From NCBI GenBank assembly GCA_030674185.1, contig JAPXFY010000018.1, forward strand, positions 37,034,316-37,098,315: 64,000 nt of DNA. The letters run 5' to 3'. This document shows positions 1 through 10,833 of the stretch, piece after piece. This DNA comes from Monoplex corrugatus (lineage: Eukaryota > Mollusca > Gastropoda > Littorinimorpha > Ranellidae). The translations under genes and the position numbers were made by a program. The first letter of the stretch is position 1. Every line of letters begins with the position of its first letter. Below the pieces are notes generated by a model. The model worked only from the letters and a program-made list of their open reading frames with translations. It did not search any database and was not told where the DNA came from.

Positions 1-229
1 TGCTGTCTTCCTTCGTGGGTTGAAATGTGGACACTGGTTCCTGACTTGGAATTCAAGTCTGTAAGACTTAATACGTGAGACATCCTCTTTGTACATCCTG
101 TCTCCGACATGACACCAAGACCTACGTATGGATGAAGACTATTTTGGTGACCCACATAAATCACTTCTGGCAAAAGTGACATGCTACAAGTTTGAACAGT
201 CTGGTCCGTCAGAGGACACGATACAATGT

Positions 230-690
230 CCAAGGCCATCCTTCAGAGTTATCATAGTTGTGTCCCTTCCACCGTTTTTACGACTCAGGACGCTGGAAAG
301 GAACAGAGAACGACCTTACCAACCTACCACACGAACAACATCCAAAAAATCATACGAATCTTCTGGTTCAACACATCTACATCCCACGACTACTCGCCCA
401 ATGCTGTGTAGAAAATATAGAAAGTATAGATGCCATAATCAAAAAAAGACAATGGACACATTATCCCAAAAGAGTAGGAGAACATCACGCAGATGCCCTT
501 CATTGAACATCTGTGGAAAGACACTGGAAAGTAAGGAAGACCCAAAAACCGCTGGCGACGAAAGTAGGAAAATTCAAGGCCCTGGAACATAGTTGGAGTA
601 CTATACACAGCTGATCCAGAAAAGACAGTAGTGTGAGATCTTCGTTGCTGCCCCAATGCCGATGGCGTAATGGACATAGAACAGTATTCT
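230..690 (+). pseudogene. Decayed non-LTR retrotransposon, reverse transcriptase C-terminal region
   Basis: Three overlapping plus frames, read alternately, give a pattern typical of the C-terminal part of RTE-type endonuclease-reverse transcriptases: a segment like 'RIFWFNTSTSHDYSPNAV', then 'IIKKRQWTHYPKRVGEHHAD', then a Trp-containing end resembling the family's usual last residues before a GDGH-like terminus near 670. Every frame is interrupted, so this is a relic. The family assignment is from memory of the motif order (WPxTIS, KRRWxWIGHxxRK, ALHW). It is a different family from the LINE at 1.6-3.6 kb. Confidence 0.55.
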
Positions 691-1110
691 GCATGGAACC
701 CTGCAGAATTCGTCGCCCAGGCTGACAAAAGAAGATATGGTAAATAACTATCGTGTGGTGTCGGGAGCTTGGGAGATGATTGTCCGGACAGTGGTGAGGC
801 ATTGGTACTCTGGATCCCATCCAGCACCCACGGGTGTTTCTTGTTAACAAAGACTAGATCAAAGTCAGTATGCATAACAGCCTACTGCTGAATCCTAGAG
901 AATGAGACAAAGGATATCTCTGCTGCTTCGTCTCATCAGTCCTCACAATGACTACACTAGTTACTGGATTGTATGTATGTATATATTGTCGACTATCGTG
1001 CTCGATAAAGTCCAACCTAGCACTTTATTTGTGTACCCTCATGTTTGTGAGGGGGGGGGGGGTTGGCCCTAGGTGACATGTGCATATTTAAGCTGCTCTT
1101 GTTTGCGCAG
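691..1110. other. Non-coding stretch with a G12 run
   Basis: No coding pattern recognised. A run of twelve G at 1051-1062 is the only marked feature. The last 20 bases form a pyrimidine-rich tract ending in CAG, used below as a possible splice acceptor. Confidence 0.4.
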
Positions 1111-1160
1111 AGCCTAAGCAACTCTGTCCACCTGCCTCCACAAGTCCAGGGCAAACCGAG
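1111..1160 (+). CDS. Candidate 50-bp exon upstream of the membrane-protein gene
   Basis: A pyrimidine-rich tract ending in 'gtttgcgcag' precedes 1111, and a strong donor 'CCGAG|gtaaga' follows 1160. In frame 1 the segment is open (SLSNSVHLPPQVQGKP plus two bases). The leftover AG joins the leading G of the exon at 7563 to give an Arg codon, so the phases match. A short Pro/Gln-rich stalk just before a membrane helix is plausible. The exon is very short and the intron would be 6.4 kb and full of transposons, so this is a weak inference. Confidence 0.25.
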
Positions 1161-1540
1161 GTAAGATAGCTGTTCTCGTAGGAGACACAGACGGCTGGAC
1201 AGTGGATGGCAAGTCGCAGCATATGGCCAAAACCATAAGCAGTGTTCTGTGGCAATGCCCTTTATGCAGTATGCGGCTGCTGGATTTTCTGTCTGGGTTT
1301 ACTCCCATAGCCTTTCTCCACCCAAGGGGTAACCTACAAAGCAGCGGATTAGGAGAAGATTTATGTTTGGTTGGATCTCTCTGATTTTTTTCTCTCTCAA
1401 CGTAAAGGGGATTTCCGTTAAAAATAATTATCTACCTCTCAGTTGTTTTCGTAACATACCGTTTGGGAGCCAAAACATCAATAGATATGATCACTGGTTC
1501 ATTTTGACATACATTTCGTGTGATCGTTCTTTGTTGTCTT

Positions 1541-1637
1541 TGCTGTAAGCTTAACAACGGCCGGTTGGCAGAACATTTGGCCCTGTTCTGTTGTGTGTGT
1601 TAATACACGTTTTTATTTCATTATTCGTGTTTTTCTG
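1541..1637 (+). repeat. Dispersed repeat family R1, copy 1
   Basis: Contains 'AACAACGGCCGGTTGGCAGA' followed by a CCTGTTCTGTT segment and a tail 'TACACGTTTTTATTTC'. The same order of blocks (CTTGACAAAGGCCAGTTGGCC, GCGCCTGTCTT, a TTAAATACG-like block, TTCTTATT) recurs at 19.0 kb, 61.6 kb and in the copy split by the LTR element at 56.6/61.4 kb. This copy abuts the 3' end of the LINE that follows. Confidence 0.55.
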
Positions 1638-3650
1638 ATCATCATCATCATCAGGTGCCCTGCCGCATGGCGTTGGTGATCATGGACTTCCATCTTTCGT
1701 TGCCCCTAGCATCTCCCCCACCTTCCCCGTCCCCAGCCACTCTGCAAGTCCGTCCAGCATTTTTTCCCTGGGTCTACCTGGTGCTCTCTTTCCCTCCAGC
1801 TTTCCCGTTGTGACAAGGTGCTCCAAATCCCCCTTCCTCATAAAATGGCCTATAAATGTTGCCTGTCTTTTCCTAATCTTCCTTATGAGTGATCTACTTG
1901 TGTCTGCCTCCATCAAGATTGTCTCGTTTGTTTTCTTTGCTGTCCATGGAACTCTCAACATTCTTCTTAGAAGCCACATCTCAGCTGCCTCAATCTTGTT
2001 CTGGCTTTGCTTGTTGACTGTCCACGCCTCACATCCTTACAATAGTATTGGTTCTATATAACATTCAAGAACTCGTTTCCTGATGTTAATTAATAGGCAT
2101 TTGTGACCTCCCACCACGAAATCTGTCTTAACTCGCACTAGGAGCTGAAAAGGTGACTGAGGGTCTGTCTGGGGTGTTTTGACTTTTTCTCAAAATTGAT
2201 TTTTGTAGAATATAATCTATCCCCCACAGAATTTTTTTTTCTTGTAAAAATATTATTAATCAATTTAAAACGGTATTTTATTACACTGATCGCAGCAGAA
2301 AGAACGCAGTTTCCTACCAAAAGTACCTATTTTTGTCTCTTATTATGAGCCGTAACCTATACAGTACCTGCACAAGTAATATACTGATGGAAAGCTCTTT
2401 GGTGCATCTTTCAGATAATGACAGCGAAAATTAGAAACAAACTGGGTCAAAGCCACCAAACAAAGAACTTTAAGGAAAATGTGTAGGAGAGCACACAAAA
2501 ACTTTAGAGGCCGTTTTCTCAAAATGGCCGTCATACAACTTAATGACTTTAAACATACATAACTTCTACATTTTTTTTAGTACAAGCTTTATTCAAGTAC
2601 CAAAATAATCAGCAGAATGTACACTTTCCAGTGATATGTATATCTCAAAATGCCCAAAATGATAGTTAAGACTGATTTCGTGGTGGGAGGTCACATTTGT
2701 TGGTAAGAATGCTTTTCATCTTCTTGAATGCTGTTTTGGCTTGGCCGATTCTGCTGGCTATTTCTGATGTGCATCTGCCGTCTGATGAAATGATCGTTCC
2801 CAGGTATTTGAATTTATCAACCTGTGTCAAGGTTGTGCCATTTGCTGTTATTTTGCATGAGGGGATTTCATGTTTTTTACTGATCATCATGACTTCAGTC
2901 TTCCTGCTGTTTAGTTCCAGCCCCTTACCTTTGCTTTCTATTTCTAGTATATTCACAAGGTTTTGTAGGTCTCTTTCATTTTCTGCAATTAGAACGGTGT
3001 CATCTGCGTACCGAATGTTGTTTATCATTTTCCCTCCAACCTTTAATCCAGGGTCTTCTTCTAGGTTTCTCATGATGTTTTCACTATATAGTGAAAACAG
3101 ATCTGGTGACAAAACACAACCCTGTCTGACTCCTCTTTTGATGTTTTGGAAAGAGCTTAAATTGTTTTCTATTCTCATTGCAGTTGTTTGATCCCAGTAC
3201 ATATTTCTGATATTTCGTAGATCTTTTCCATCAACATTGAGTCTCTCCAGTTCGTTGATCAATTCATCATGTCTTACCCGATCAAAAGCCTTGGTGTAGT
3301 CAACAAAGCATAATACAAATCCTTATTCGTCTCAATTGACCTCTCTATGATAGTTCTTAGGAGGTATATGGCATTAAAAGTTCCTTTCCCTTCCACAAAT
3401 CCACACTGTTCTTCTGCTATTTTTCTTTTGATTCTATTCCTTGTCCTCATCATGATTATTCTTAACAGGATTTTTGTTACATGACTCATCAAACTGACTG
3501 TGCGATGGAGTTTGCATTCTATAGCCCCTGTCTTCTTTGGAAGTGCAATGAACATTGATTTTGGCATATCTTTGCGGATTTTTCCAGTGTCGTAAATTTC
3601 ATCTAGGAGGACTGTTACTTTTTTCTATGCAAATTCCTCCAGGGCTTCAA
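1638..3650 (-). pseudogene. Non-LTR retrotransposon (family F1), 5'-truncated, minus strand
   Basis: Read on the minus strand this is the RT and C-terminal region of an endonuclease-reverse transcriptase of RTE-like type (clade uncertain). Visible pieces are the finger region ('KSMFIALPKKTGAIECKLHR', about 3.55 kb), RT motif B ('GVRQGCVLSPDLFSLY'), the catalytic box 'YADD' with flanking 'IRYADDTVLIAEN', 'KFKYLGTIISSDG', then the C-terminal 'RRMLRVPWTAKKTNE' and 'GRPREKMLDGLAEWLGT'. The 3' end is a conserved 'GCCATGCGGCAGGGCAC' followed by a short (TGA)n tail at 1638-1655. Stop codons and frameshifts break it, and a DNA transposon splits it at 2104-2693. Six further fragments of the family occur in this window. 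Confidence 0.85.
2104..2693. mobile_element. 590-bp non-autonomous DNA transposon with 30-bp terminal inverted repeats
   Basis: The left end 2104-2133 begins TGACCTCCCACCACGAAATC and the right end 2664-2693 is its reverse complement, with one mismatch over 30 bp. It interrupts the LINE reading 'GGCATTTG|TTGGTAAG'. The same site is empty in the LINE copies near 17.69 kb and 48.76 kb, which confirms the insertion. CATTTG (2098-2103 and 2694-2699) is duplicated, giving a 6-bp target duplication. Because flanking bases extend the inverted repeat (GTGACC, TGTGACC), a 4-bp or 2-bp duplication fits equally well. No transposase is visible inside, only short unconvincing frames. The superfamily cannot be fixed from this copy. 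Confidence 0.9.
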
Positions 3651-3798
3651 TTGATATATAACGATAACCATTATTTCAGAACCGTACGTCTTTCACACAC
3701 AGGTCAGGGTGGTGCTTTTCAATATATATGACAACTGGTATACAACGCAGGTATCATTACACAAGTCATAAACAATGAACAGATTTTTTTGGGTCCTT

Positions 3799-3819
3799 CT
3801 CTCTTATACTCTCTCTTCC

Positions 3820-3863
<44 letters not shown>

Positions 3864-4942
3864 ATCTCTGTCTCTCTTCCCGTCTCTCTTTGTTCTTTCT
3901 CTCTCTCTTCCTCTCTCTCTCTTTCTGTCTTCCTCTCTCTCTTCCCGTCTCTCTTTCTGTCTTCCTCTCCCTCTCTCTTCCCCTCTCTCTTTCTGTCTTC
4001 CTCTCTCTCTCTCTCTTCCTCTCTGTCTTTCTTCCTCTCTCTCTTCCTCTCTCTCTCTTCCTGTCTATGTCCTGTCTCTCTCTGTCCTCCTCCTCTTCTC
4101 TCTCTTCCTGTCTCTCTCTCTCCTCCTCCTCTCTCTCTCTTCCTCTCTCTCTCCCCCCTCTCTCTCTTCCCCCCTCTCTCTCTCTTCTCGTCTCTCTTTC
4201 TGTCTTCACCTCTCCCTCTCTTCCTCTCTCTCTCTTCTTCTCTCTCTTTACTCTCTCTCTCTTCTCTCTCTCTCTCTTCCCCTCTTTCTCTCTCTTCCTC
4301 ACTCTCTCTCTCTTCCTCACTCTCTCTCTCTCCCCCCCTCTCTCTCTTCCTGTATATCTCTCTCTTCTCTCTGTGTCTCTCTTCCTCTCTCTCTCTCTCT
4401 TCCCCTCTCTCTCTCTCTCTTCCCGTCTCTCTCTCCTCTCTCTCTTCCTCTCTCTCTCTTCTTCTTCTCTCTCTCTCTTCCTCTCTCTCTCTCTCTTCCT
4501 CTCTGTCTGTCTGTCTGTCTCTGTCTCTCTCTGTCTGTCTGTCTCTGTCTCTCTCTCTCTCCCTCTCTCTCTCTTCCTCACTCTCTCTTCCTCTCTCTCT
4601 CTTTTCCCCTCTCTCTCTTCCCCTCTCTCTCTCTTCCTCACTCTCTCTCTTCCCCCCTCTCTCTCTCTCTTCCGTATCTCTCTCCTCTCTCTCTGTCTCT
4701 CTTCCTCACTCTCTCTCTCTCTTCCTCTCTCTACTCTCTCTCTCTTCCTCTATCTCTCTCTCTTCTTCTCTCTCTCTTCCCGTCTCTCTCTCTTCCCGTC
4801 TCTCTCTCTTCCTCTCTCTCTCTTTTCCTCTCTCTCTCTTCCTCTCTCTCTCTTCCCCTTTCTCTCTTCCTCTCTCTCTCTCTCTCACACCCACACACAC
4901 ACCCACGCACACACACATACACACATACATACACACACACCA
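3799..4942. repeat. Long CT-rich microsatellite with a short CA tract at its end
   Basis: About 1.1 kb of TCTC, TTCC and TGTC units, ending in a CACACCCACA tract at about 4888-4942. Long frames on both strands (Ser/Leu-rich plus, Arg/Glu-rich minus) are a consequence of the repeat and not genes. Confidence 0.97.
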
Positions 4943-5520
4943 GGTTGATCTCATTTTACGTCCCCTTTTAAAAGATGTCTTGAACATGTCAAACTGAAAA
5001 CATCTCAGAATCTTGGTCACCCTCCTACATTTCTTTCACACGCGCAAGTTGTGTCGGTATCATCGTCACGCCTAGTTTTTTTTTTAACGTACTTGATACA
5101 ACATCTCAGCACAAGTTCAACACTCAAAAGACCGGGGCTTTGCGAGCTCACAGAACAAAGCTGTCCTCAGAAGACTGGGACATGTAAAAATATATCAATA
5201 CTATCCTAAACTAGAAGCAAAAAGTCTCCTCGTTATGCTGAGTATGCTAATATAAGGGATATTGACAAGATTTAGACGTCTGCGATTTGAAATAACAGAA
5301 AAAAACAAAAACCGTCAGAGGATTAGAATTTTAGGGACATAAAAAGTCCAAGATGGCTGAGAACAGATCTGTCCAGACACAGCTGATGTCCTCTCTGTAC
5401 AACGACCCAAGACTCCAAGTTCAAGGACAGAGACAACAGCTTCACCTACAGCTTCAATCATACAACTGTTTCTCCCTCACCTGTTGATGGTGATCAGACC
5501 GTCGTAATCATTCTCAGGTA
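4943..5520. other. Unannotated stretch
   Basis: No recognisable coding pattern, splice-bounded exon or repeat. Unique-looking sequence, probably intronic or intergenic. Confidence 0.4.
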
Positions 5521-5930
5521 ATACTACTAGTAGTAGTGATAGTGGTAGTAGTAGTGATAGAAGCAATGGTAGTGGTGGTGGCGGTGGTGGTGGTGGTGAT
5601 AGTAAAAGTAGTTGTTGTTTTAATTGTTATTGTAATTGCTGTAGTTTTGTTGTTGTTGTTATTATTGTTTTTGTTGTGCTGGTGGTAGTAGTACTGATGG
5701 CAGTGGTAGTAGTAGTGGCAGTGGTTGTTATTGTTGCTGCTGCTGTTGTTGTTGCTGTACTACTGGTGGTTGTTTTTATTCTTCTTCTTGTTTCTTCTTG
5801 TTTAGTGTCCACAATCAGCGCGTTGATTATTCAGACACTATTTTGTTGTTGTTGTTTTGTTTTGTTCCTATTGGTGGTAGGTGGTGATGTTGCACGAGTA
5901 GCAATAGTAGTGGTAGTAGTAGTAGAGTAG
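5521..5930. repeat. Impure trinucleotide repeats (TAG/GTG/TTG)
   Basis: Runs of TAG, GTG and TTG units with interruptions. Val-rich plus and Thr-rich minus frames are by-products. Confidence 0.9.
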
Positions 5931-6430
5931 AAATCGGGGATTTCTTAGCAGTATGGGGGTGCTTAATTTTGTTTGTTTTTTTGATAGAACCGTGGTCTCG
6001 AAGTCCCAGCTCACAACATTAAAAACTGGCCTGTTCACTGCCCACATTAATGTTGCCATCATTCTGGTGGTATCAGTTAAATGCTTCATAGATCCCTCCA
6101 CCCTTTCCCGTTTCAAGACCTTGCCAATGCACAGGCTTTTGCACAGGCTCAGGGAGTCTGTCAGATAACTGTTGGCAGATTTAGACGGAGCGCATATGCA
6201 ATTGTCCGAGTGCGATGAATCCTCCTTGAACACAGTCCAAACTTGTTAGCGGCATCAGCAGAACAAAACGGTGTCCCCTGGTCCTGAGGTCACGGCAGGA
6301 CGATGTGGAGTGTGCCCAAGAGGGATGCATGGCGCTGAGGTTGCTCCATACATGCTCCACCTTGATCTGCTGGTATGATATGACAGCCCCTTTTACCTGC
6401 GTTGAACCTTGTCCGTTCGCAAGGTATTGA
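5931..6430. other. Unannotated stretch
   Basis: A 121-codon minus frame (5868-6233) starts in unique sequence and runs into the neighbouring repeat. I see no domain and no splice signals that would make an exon of it. Confidence 0.35.
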
Positions 6431-6523
6431 ATGGATAAAAAGGGGCAAGGAGGAGACGAGACCTATCAAAATGCCGACATCACCAGAATGATTGAAATGA
6501 TGAGCGTGTGCATGTGTACATGC

Positions 6524-6524
<1 letters not shown>

Positions 6525-6561
<37 letters not shown>

Positions 6562-6570
6562 TAGACAGAT

Positions 6571-6608
<38 letters not shown>

Positions 6609-6670
6609 AGATGTAAGGCAGACAAAGAGAAAGATGTTTGGTATAATAATAATTGATGATGATGATGATG

Positions 6671-6706
<36 letters not shown>

Positions 6707-6827
6707 TTAATATAATAATATAATATTAATAATAACAACAACAACAATAATAATGATGACAATGATAACAAGAATAATAATAATAATAATAATAATAATA
6801 TGATAATAATAATAATAATAATAATAT

Positions 6828-6879
<52 letters not shown>

Positions 6880-6890
6880 ATAATATTTAT
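6525..6890. repeat. Microsatellite cluster: GACA/GA, then AAT/ATG units
   Basis: (GACA)n at about 6530-6566, (GA)n to 6612, then a long mixed run of ATA, AAC and GAT trinucleotides at 6645-6885. Confidence 0.95.
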
Positions 6891-7562
6891 AAGGCCCCAA
6901 ATCTTGAAACAAGAATTAAAGGCGCGCAGTCTCATCATGCACCACAGTAATCATCCAACAAGGACCAAAACTCCAGACATAAAGTACGTGCAAACAGGGA
7001 GGGGGAGGGGACAGGAAGAGATATTCGAAGCTGGATGTTTTATATAAAAAAAATACCGAAATAAAATATTCTGACTTAAAATGATCATTCGTCAGAAGTC
7101 GCATTTCAAGTTCTCTTGTCTACAGAAATTCAAAAGTTTCATTCAGATCATGGCTTTAGTTCATGTGATTGTGATATCTGAATTAAGGGCAGCAAATTTT
7201 AAACGTGAAACCAGTCCCTCACCAATATAAGGAAGAAGCATTGTCAGGCCACAAAAGCCTGTGTTCAAATCCCTGTTTCTGGCAGCTCGTCATAGAAATA
7301 CAATCGTTTTACTGTTTTTGATGTTGTTTGAGGCTGTAGCATTACAGTACCTATCCCCTCTTCGTCTCTGCTGGGCAATATCTCTTAGTTTTATGAAAGA
7401 GGGAATGAATTGTATCTATTATATAATATTATAGGTGTCATTCGTTCTGCCTTTAACGCAGAAGATCAAAAGAGAAGAAATGTGATATTTGCCTGCTGCA
7501 TTACCATCACAACTTGGGACAGAGACATGGACTCATTAACAACTGTCTCCATCAACCCACAG
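6891..7562. other. Probable intron upstream of the transmembrane exon
   Basis: No coding signal recognised. The last bases, 'CTCCATCAACCCACAG', form the acceptor of the next exon. Confidence 0.45.
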
Positions 7563-7795
7563 GGTCGGTGCTGCAGTAGCAGTATGCTTCATCCTCCTCG
7601 CCATCTTGATCTGCTTCCTGCTGAAAAGGAAAAGGAAGAACAGCAGATACAGACTTCAGGATGACGCTGTCTTTGAAGGGTCCGGACGGAACAGCTGGGC
7701 CAAATGCTGCCTGCGATATTGGCGGTGGTTGTGTTGTTGTCTTGGCCACAGAGATGGATGGCAAGTCATTCACGGTGTGGTTTACACCAAAAACG
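7563..7795 (+). CDS. Exon of an unrecognised single-pass membrane protein: transmembrane helix and Cys-rich juxtamembrane segment
   Basis: Bounded by an acceptor (ACCCACAG|G) and a donor (AAAAACG|gtgaga). The exon encodes one helix of about 20 hydrophobic residues (VGAAVAVCFILLAILICFLL), immediately followed by the stop-transfer cluster KRKRK. A juxtamembrane stretch with Cys pairs and triplets (KCC, LCCC) among Trp/Arg residues could be palmitoylated; that is inference. The positive cluster after the helix puts the C-terminus in the cytoplasm (type I topology). The exon ends in phase 1, and its final G plus the CT of the next exon make an Ala codon. The ectodomain is not visible: its exons lie upstream of the window or are hidden in the first 7.5 kb. 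I do not recognise the family. Confidence 0.75.
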
Positions 7796-7904
7796 GTGAG
7801 AACTGTTAATTAAACAGTGGTGGGTGGAATGGTTGTCTGTAAACTGTTAGCTGTTGGCTTTTACAGTGTTGGGGGTGGTGGGCAAGTTAGGAACTGTAGG
7901 GGGT

Positions 7905-7990
7905 CATGGCATGTTGTGTGACTGGTGCTACAACCAAAGCACCATGACGTTAGACTTCCAATCGGAAAATCTAAGTTCGATTGAACACCC
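7905..7990 (+). repeat. tRNA-like SINE head in an intron
   Basis: 'GACGTTAGACTTCCAATCGG' followed by 'AAGTTCGATTGAACACC' resembles the A-box/anticodon region and a decayed B box of a tRNA-derived SINE. It is similar in layout to the SINE that follows the receptor gene at 56.15 kb. It ends in a C/A-rich tract. It is not a functional tRNA: no acceptor stem can be drawn. Confidence 0.4.
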
Positions 7991-8137
7991 CTCCCCCAAA
8001 AAAACCAAAACAAAAACAAAAAAAAAACAATCAAACAAAAAACCCCGCTTCAGCCCCTCATCGATCAGGTCGTACCTGGCCCCGTGGGTTGATGGAAACA
8101 GCTTATCTCATCTCACTCGCTGGTTTACCTTCTCCAG

Positions 8138-8211
8138 CTGTGAAGACAGTCAGTTACCCGTTCACAGCCGGGTGGACCAAAGGCCACTCGCACACCAAGT
8201 TGCCCAGCAAG
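8138..8211 (+). CDS. Second visible exon of the membrane-protein gene (cytoplasmic)
   Basis: The pyrimidine-rich acceptor 'TTTACCTTCTCCAG' precedes it and a donor 'AGCAAG|gttaat' follows. The 74 bases complete the split Ala codon of the previous exon and add 24 codons, starting VKTVSYPF and ending TKLPSK, leaving phase 0. The exact phase match to the exon at 7563-7795 is the main support. The segment is basic and hydrophilic and has no domain that I recognise. Confidence 0.65.
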
Positions 8212-8309
8212 GTTAATGTTTAGCTTTGCACTTGTGGTCATACTCTATCAAAAACCAGGGCCCTCTTCAAATCCCTAGTGCTTATTCTTGTTCTTGACAG
8301 TGGTGGTGA

Positions 8310-8466
8310 TGGTGCGTCCGTGCGTGGCGTGTGTGTGTGTGTTGTGTGTGTGTGTGTGTTGTGTGTGTGTGTGTGTGTGTGGTGTGTGGTGTGTGTGTGT
8401 ACATGTAGTTTGTGTGTGTGTTGGTGTTGTGGTTGTTTTATGGGTGTGTGGTACGTGTGTGTGTGG

Positions 8467-8497
<31 letters not shown>

Positions 8498-8880
8498 GTA
8501 TGTTTTATGGGTGTGTGGTACGTGTGTGTGTGTGTGTGCGTGTATGTGTGTGGTATGTATGTGTGTGTGTGCGTGTGTGGTGTGTGTGTGGTATGTTTTA
8601 TAGGTGTGTGGAATGTGTGTGTGTGTGTGTGTGTATGTGTGTGTGTGTGTGTGTGGTATGTGTGTGTGTTTGTGTGTGTGTGCGTGTGTGTGGTATGTTT
8701 TATGGGTGTGTGGTACGTGTGTGTGTGTGTGCGTGTATGTGTGTGGTATGTATGTGTGTGTGTGCGTGTGTGGTGTGTGTGTGGTATGTTTTATAGGTGT
8801 GTGGAATGTGTGTGTGTGTGTGTGTGGAATGTGTGTGTTTGCGTGTGTGTGTGTGTGTGTGTGTGTGTACGTGTACGTGT

Positions 8881-8935
<55 letters not shown>
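8310..8935. repeat. (GT)n-rich array with ~130-190-bp higher-order blocks
   Basis: Mostly GT dinucleotides broken by GGTATGTTTTATGGGTGTG blocks at about 8500, 8690 and variants (TATAGG) at about 8590 and 8780, so larger units have been duplicated. It lies in the intron before the tail exon. Confidence 0.95.
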
Positions 8936-9149
8936 TACTACGCTTGTGTGAGTAGAGGCATTCAGGAGAACGCATACGGGAAAGGCAAAGGTGAAGCAGT
9001 GTGGGAGAGGAGATGGACAAAGTCCTGATAACGCTGACTTTAAGACAGAGTGCTGTCTCTGCAGCGTTTTAGGTTATAAAACAATCTACACTATTACTTT
9101 CTATGTGAGGGACAGAAAGCGTGTGTGTGTGTATGCCTGGCTGTGTACG

Positions 9150-10805
9150 TGTCTGACATTATCTGACTGACCTGATTATCTGACTGACATGATTGTCTGA
9201 CTGACGTGATTGTCTGACTGACGTGATTATCTAACTGACGTGATTGTCTGACTGACGTGTTATCTGACTGACGTTATCGTCTGACTGACGTGATTGTCTG
9301 ACTGACATTATTATCTGACTGACATGACTATCTGACTGACATGATTATCTGACTGACGTGATTATCTGACTGACGTGATTGTCTGACTGACGTGATTATC
9401 TGACTGACGTGATTATCTGACTGACATGGTTATCTGACTGCCATGATCATCTGACTGACGTGATTGTCTGACTGACGTGATTGTCTGACTGACGTAATTA
9501 TCTGACTGACGTGATTGTCTGACTGACATGATTGTCTGACTGACATGATTATCTGACTGACATGATTGTCTGACTGACGCGATTATCTGACAGACGTGAT
9601 TGTCTGACTGACATGATTGTCTGACTGACATGATTATCTGACTGACATGATTGTCTGACTGACGCGATTATCTGACAGACGTGATTGTCTGACTGACATG
9701 ATTGTCTGACTGACGTGATTATCTGACTGACATGATTGTCTGACTGACGTGATTATCTGACTGACATGATTGTCTGACTGACATGATTATCTGACTGACA
9801 TGATTATCTGACTGACGTGATTATTTGACTGACACGATTATCTGACTGACGTGATTATCTGACTGACATGATTATCTGACTGACGCGATTATCTGACTGA
9901 CATGATTGTCTGACTGACGTGATTATCTGATTGACGTGATTGTCTGACTGACATGATTATCTGACTGACGTGATTATCTGACTGACATGATTGTCTGACT
10001 GACGTGATTATCTGATTGACATGATTGTCTGACTGACATGATTATCTGACTGACGTGATTATTTGACTGACATAATTATCTAACTGACGTGATTATCTGA
10101 CTGACATGATTATCTGACTGACATGATTATCTGACTGACATGATTGTCTGATTGACATGATTGTCTGACTGACATGATTATCTGACTGACATGATTGTCT
10201 GACTGATGTGATTGTCTGACTGACATGATTATCTGACTGACATGATTGTCTGACTGACATGATTGTCTGACTGACGCGATTATCTGACTGACATGATTAT
10301 CTGACTGACATGATTGTCTGACTGACATGATTGTCTGACTGACATGATTGTCTGACTGACATGATTATCTGACTGACATGATTGTCTGACTGACATGATT
10401 GTATGACTGACGCGATTATCTGACTGACATGATTATCTGACTGACATGATTATCTGACTGACATGATTGTCTGACTGACATGATTGTCTGACTGACATGA
10501 TTATCTGACTGACATGATTGTCTGACTGACATGATTGTCTGACTGACGCGATTATCTGACTGACATGATTGTCTGACTGACATGATTGTCTGACTGACAT
10601 GATTGTCTGACATGATTGTCTGACTGACATCTTTATCTGACTGACATGATTGTCTGACTGACATGATTATCTGACTGACATGATTGTCTGACTGACGCGA
10701 TTGTCTGACTGACATGATTTTCTGACTGACGTGATTATCTGACTGACATGATTATCTAACTGACATGATTAACTGACTGACGTGATTATCTGACTGACGT
10801 GATTT
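9150..10805. repeat. 17-bp minisatellite, about 95 units, in the last intron of the membrane-protein gene
   Basis: The unit is GATTRTCTGACTGACRT, repeated with variants at the R positions and occasional GCG. The minus strand has no stop in any phase of the unit, so long repetitive frames appear; they are artefacts. The array ends 15-30 bases before the acceptor of the tail exon. Confidence 0.97.
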
Positions 10806-10833
10806 TTTTTAAATTCCAGCCGAAGAAATACAG

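Noticed and set aside
128..592. 154-codon plus frame at the start of the window as a gene
   Set aside because: The meaningful reading is split among three frames and matches the C-terminus of a non-LTR RT, so it is a relic.
3775..4997. Plus and minus frames of 259-402 codons across the CT-rich tract
   Set aside because: They consist of Ser/Leu/Phe or Arg/Glu runs set by the microsatellite, occur in several frames at once, and have no domain or splice context.
9150..10810. Possible CRISPR-like array (short regularly spaced repeats)
   Set aside because: Units are contiguous 17-mers without unique spacers in a eukaryotic intron. It is a minisatellite.
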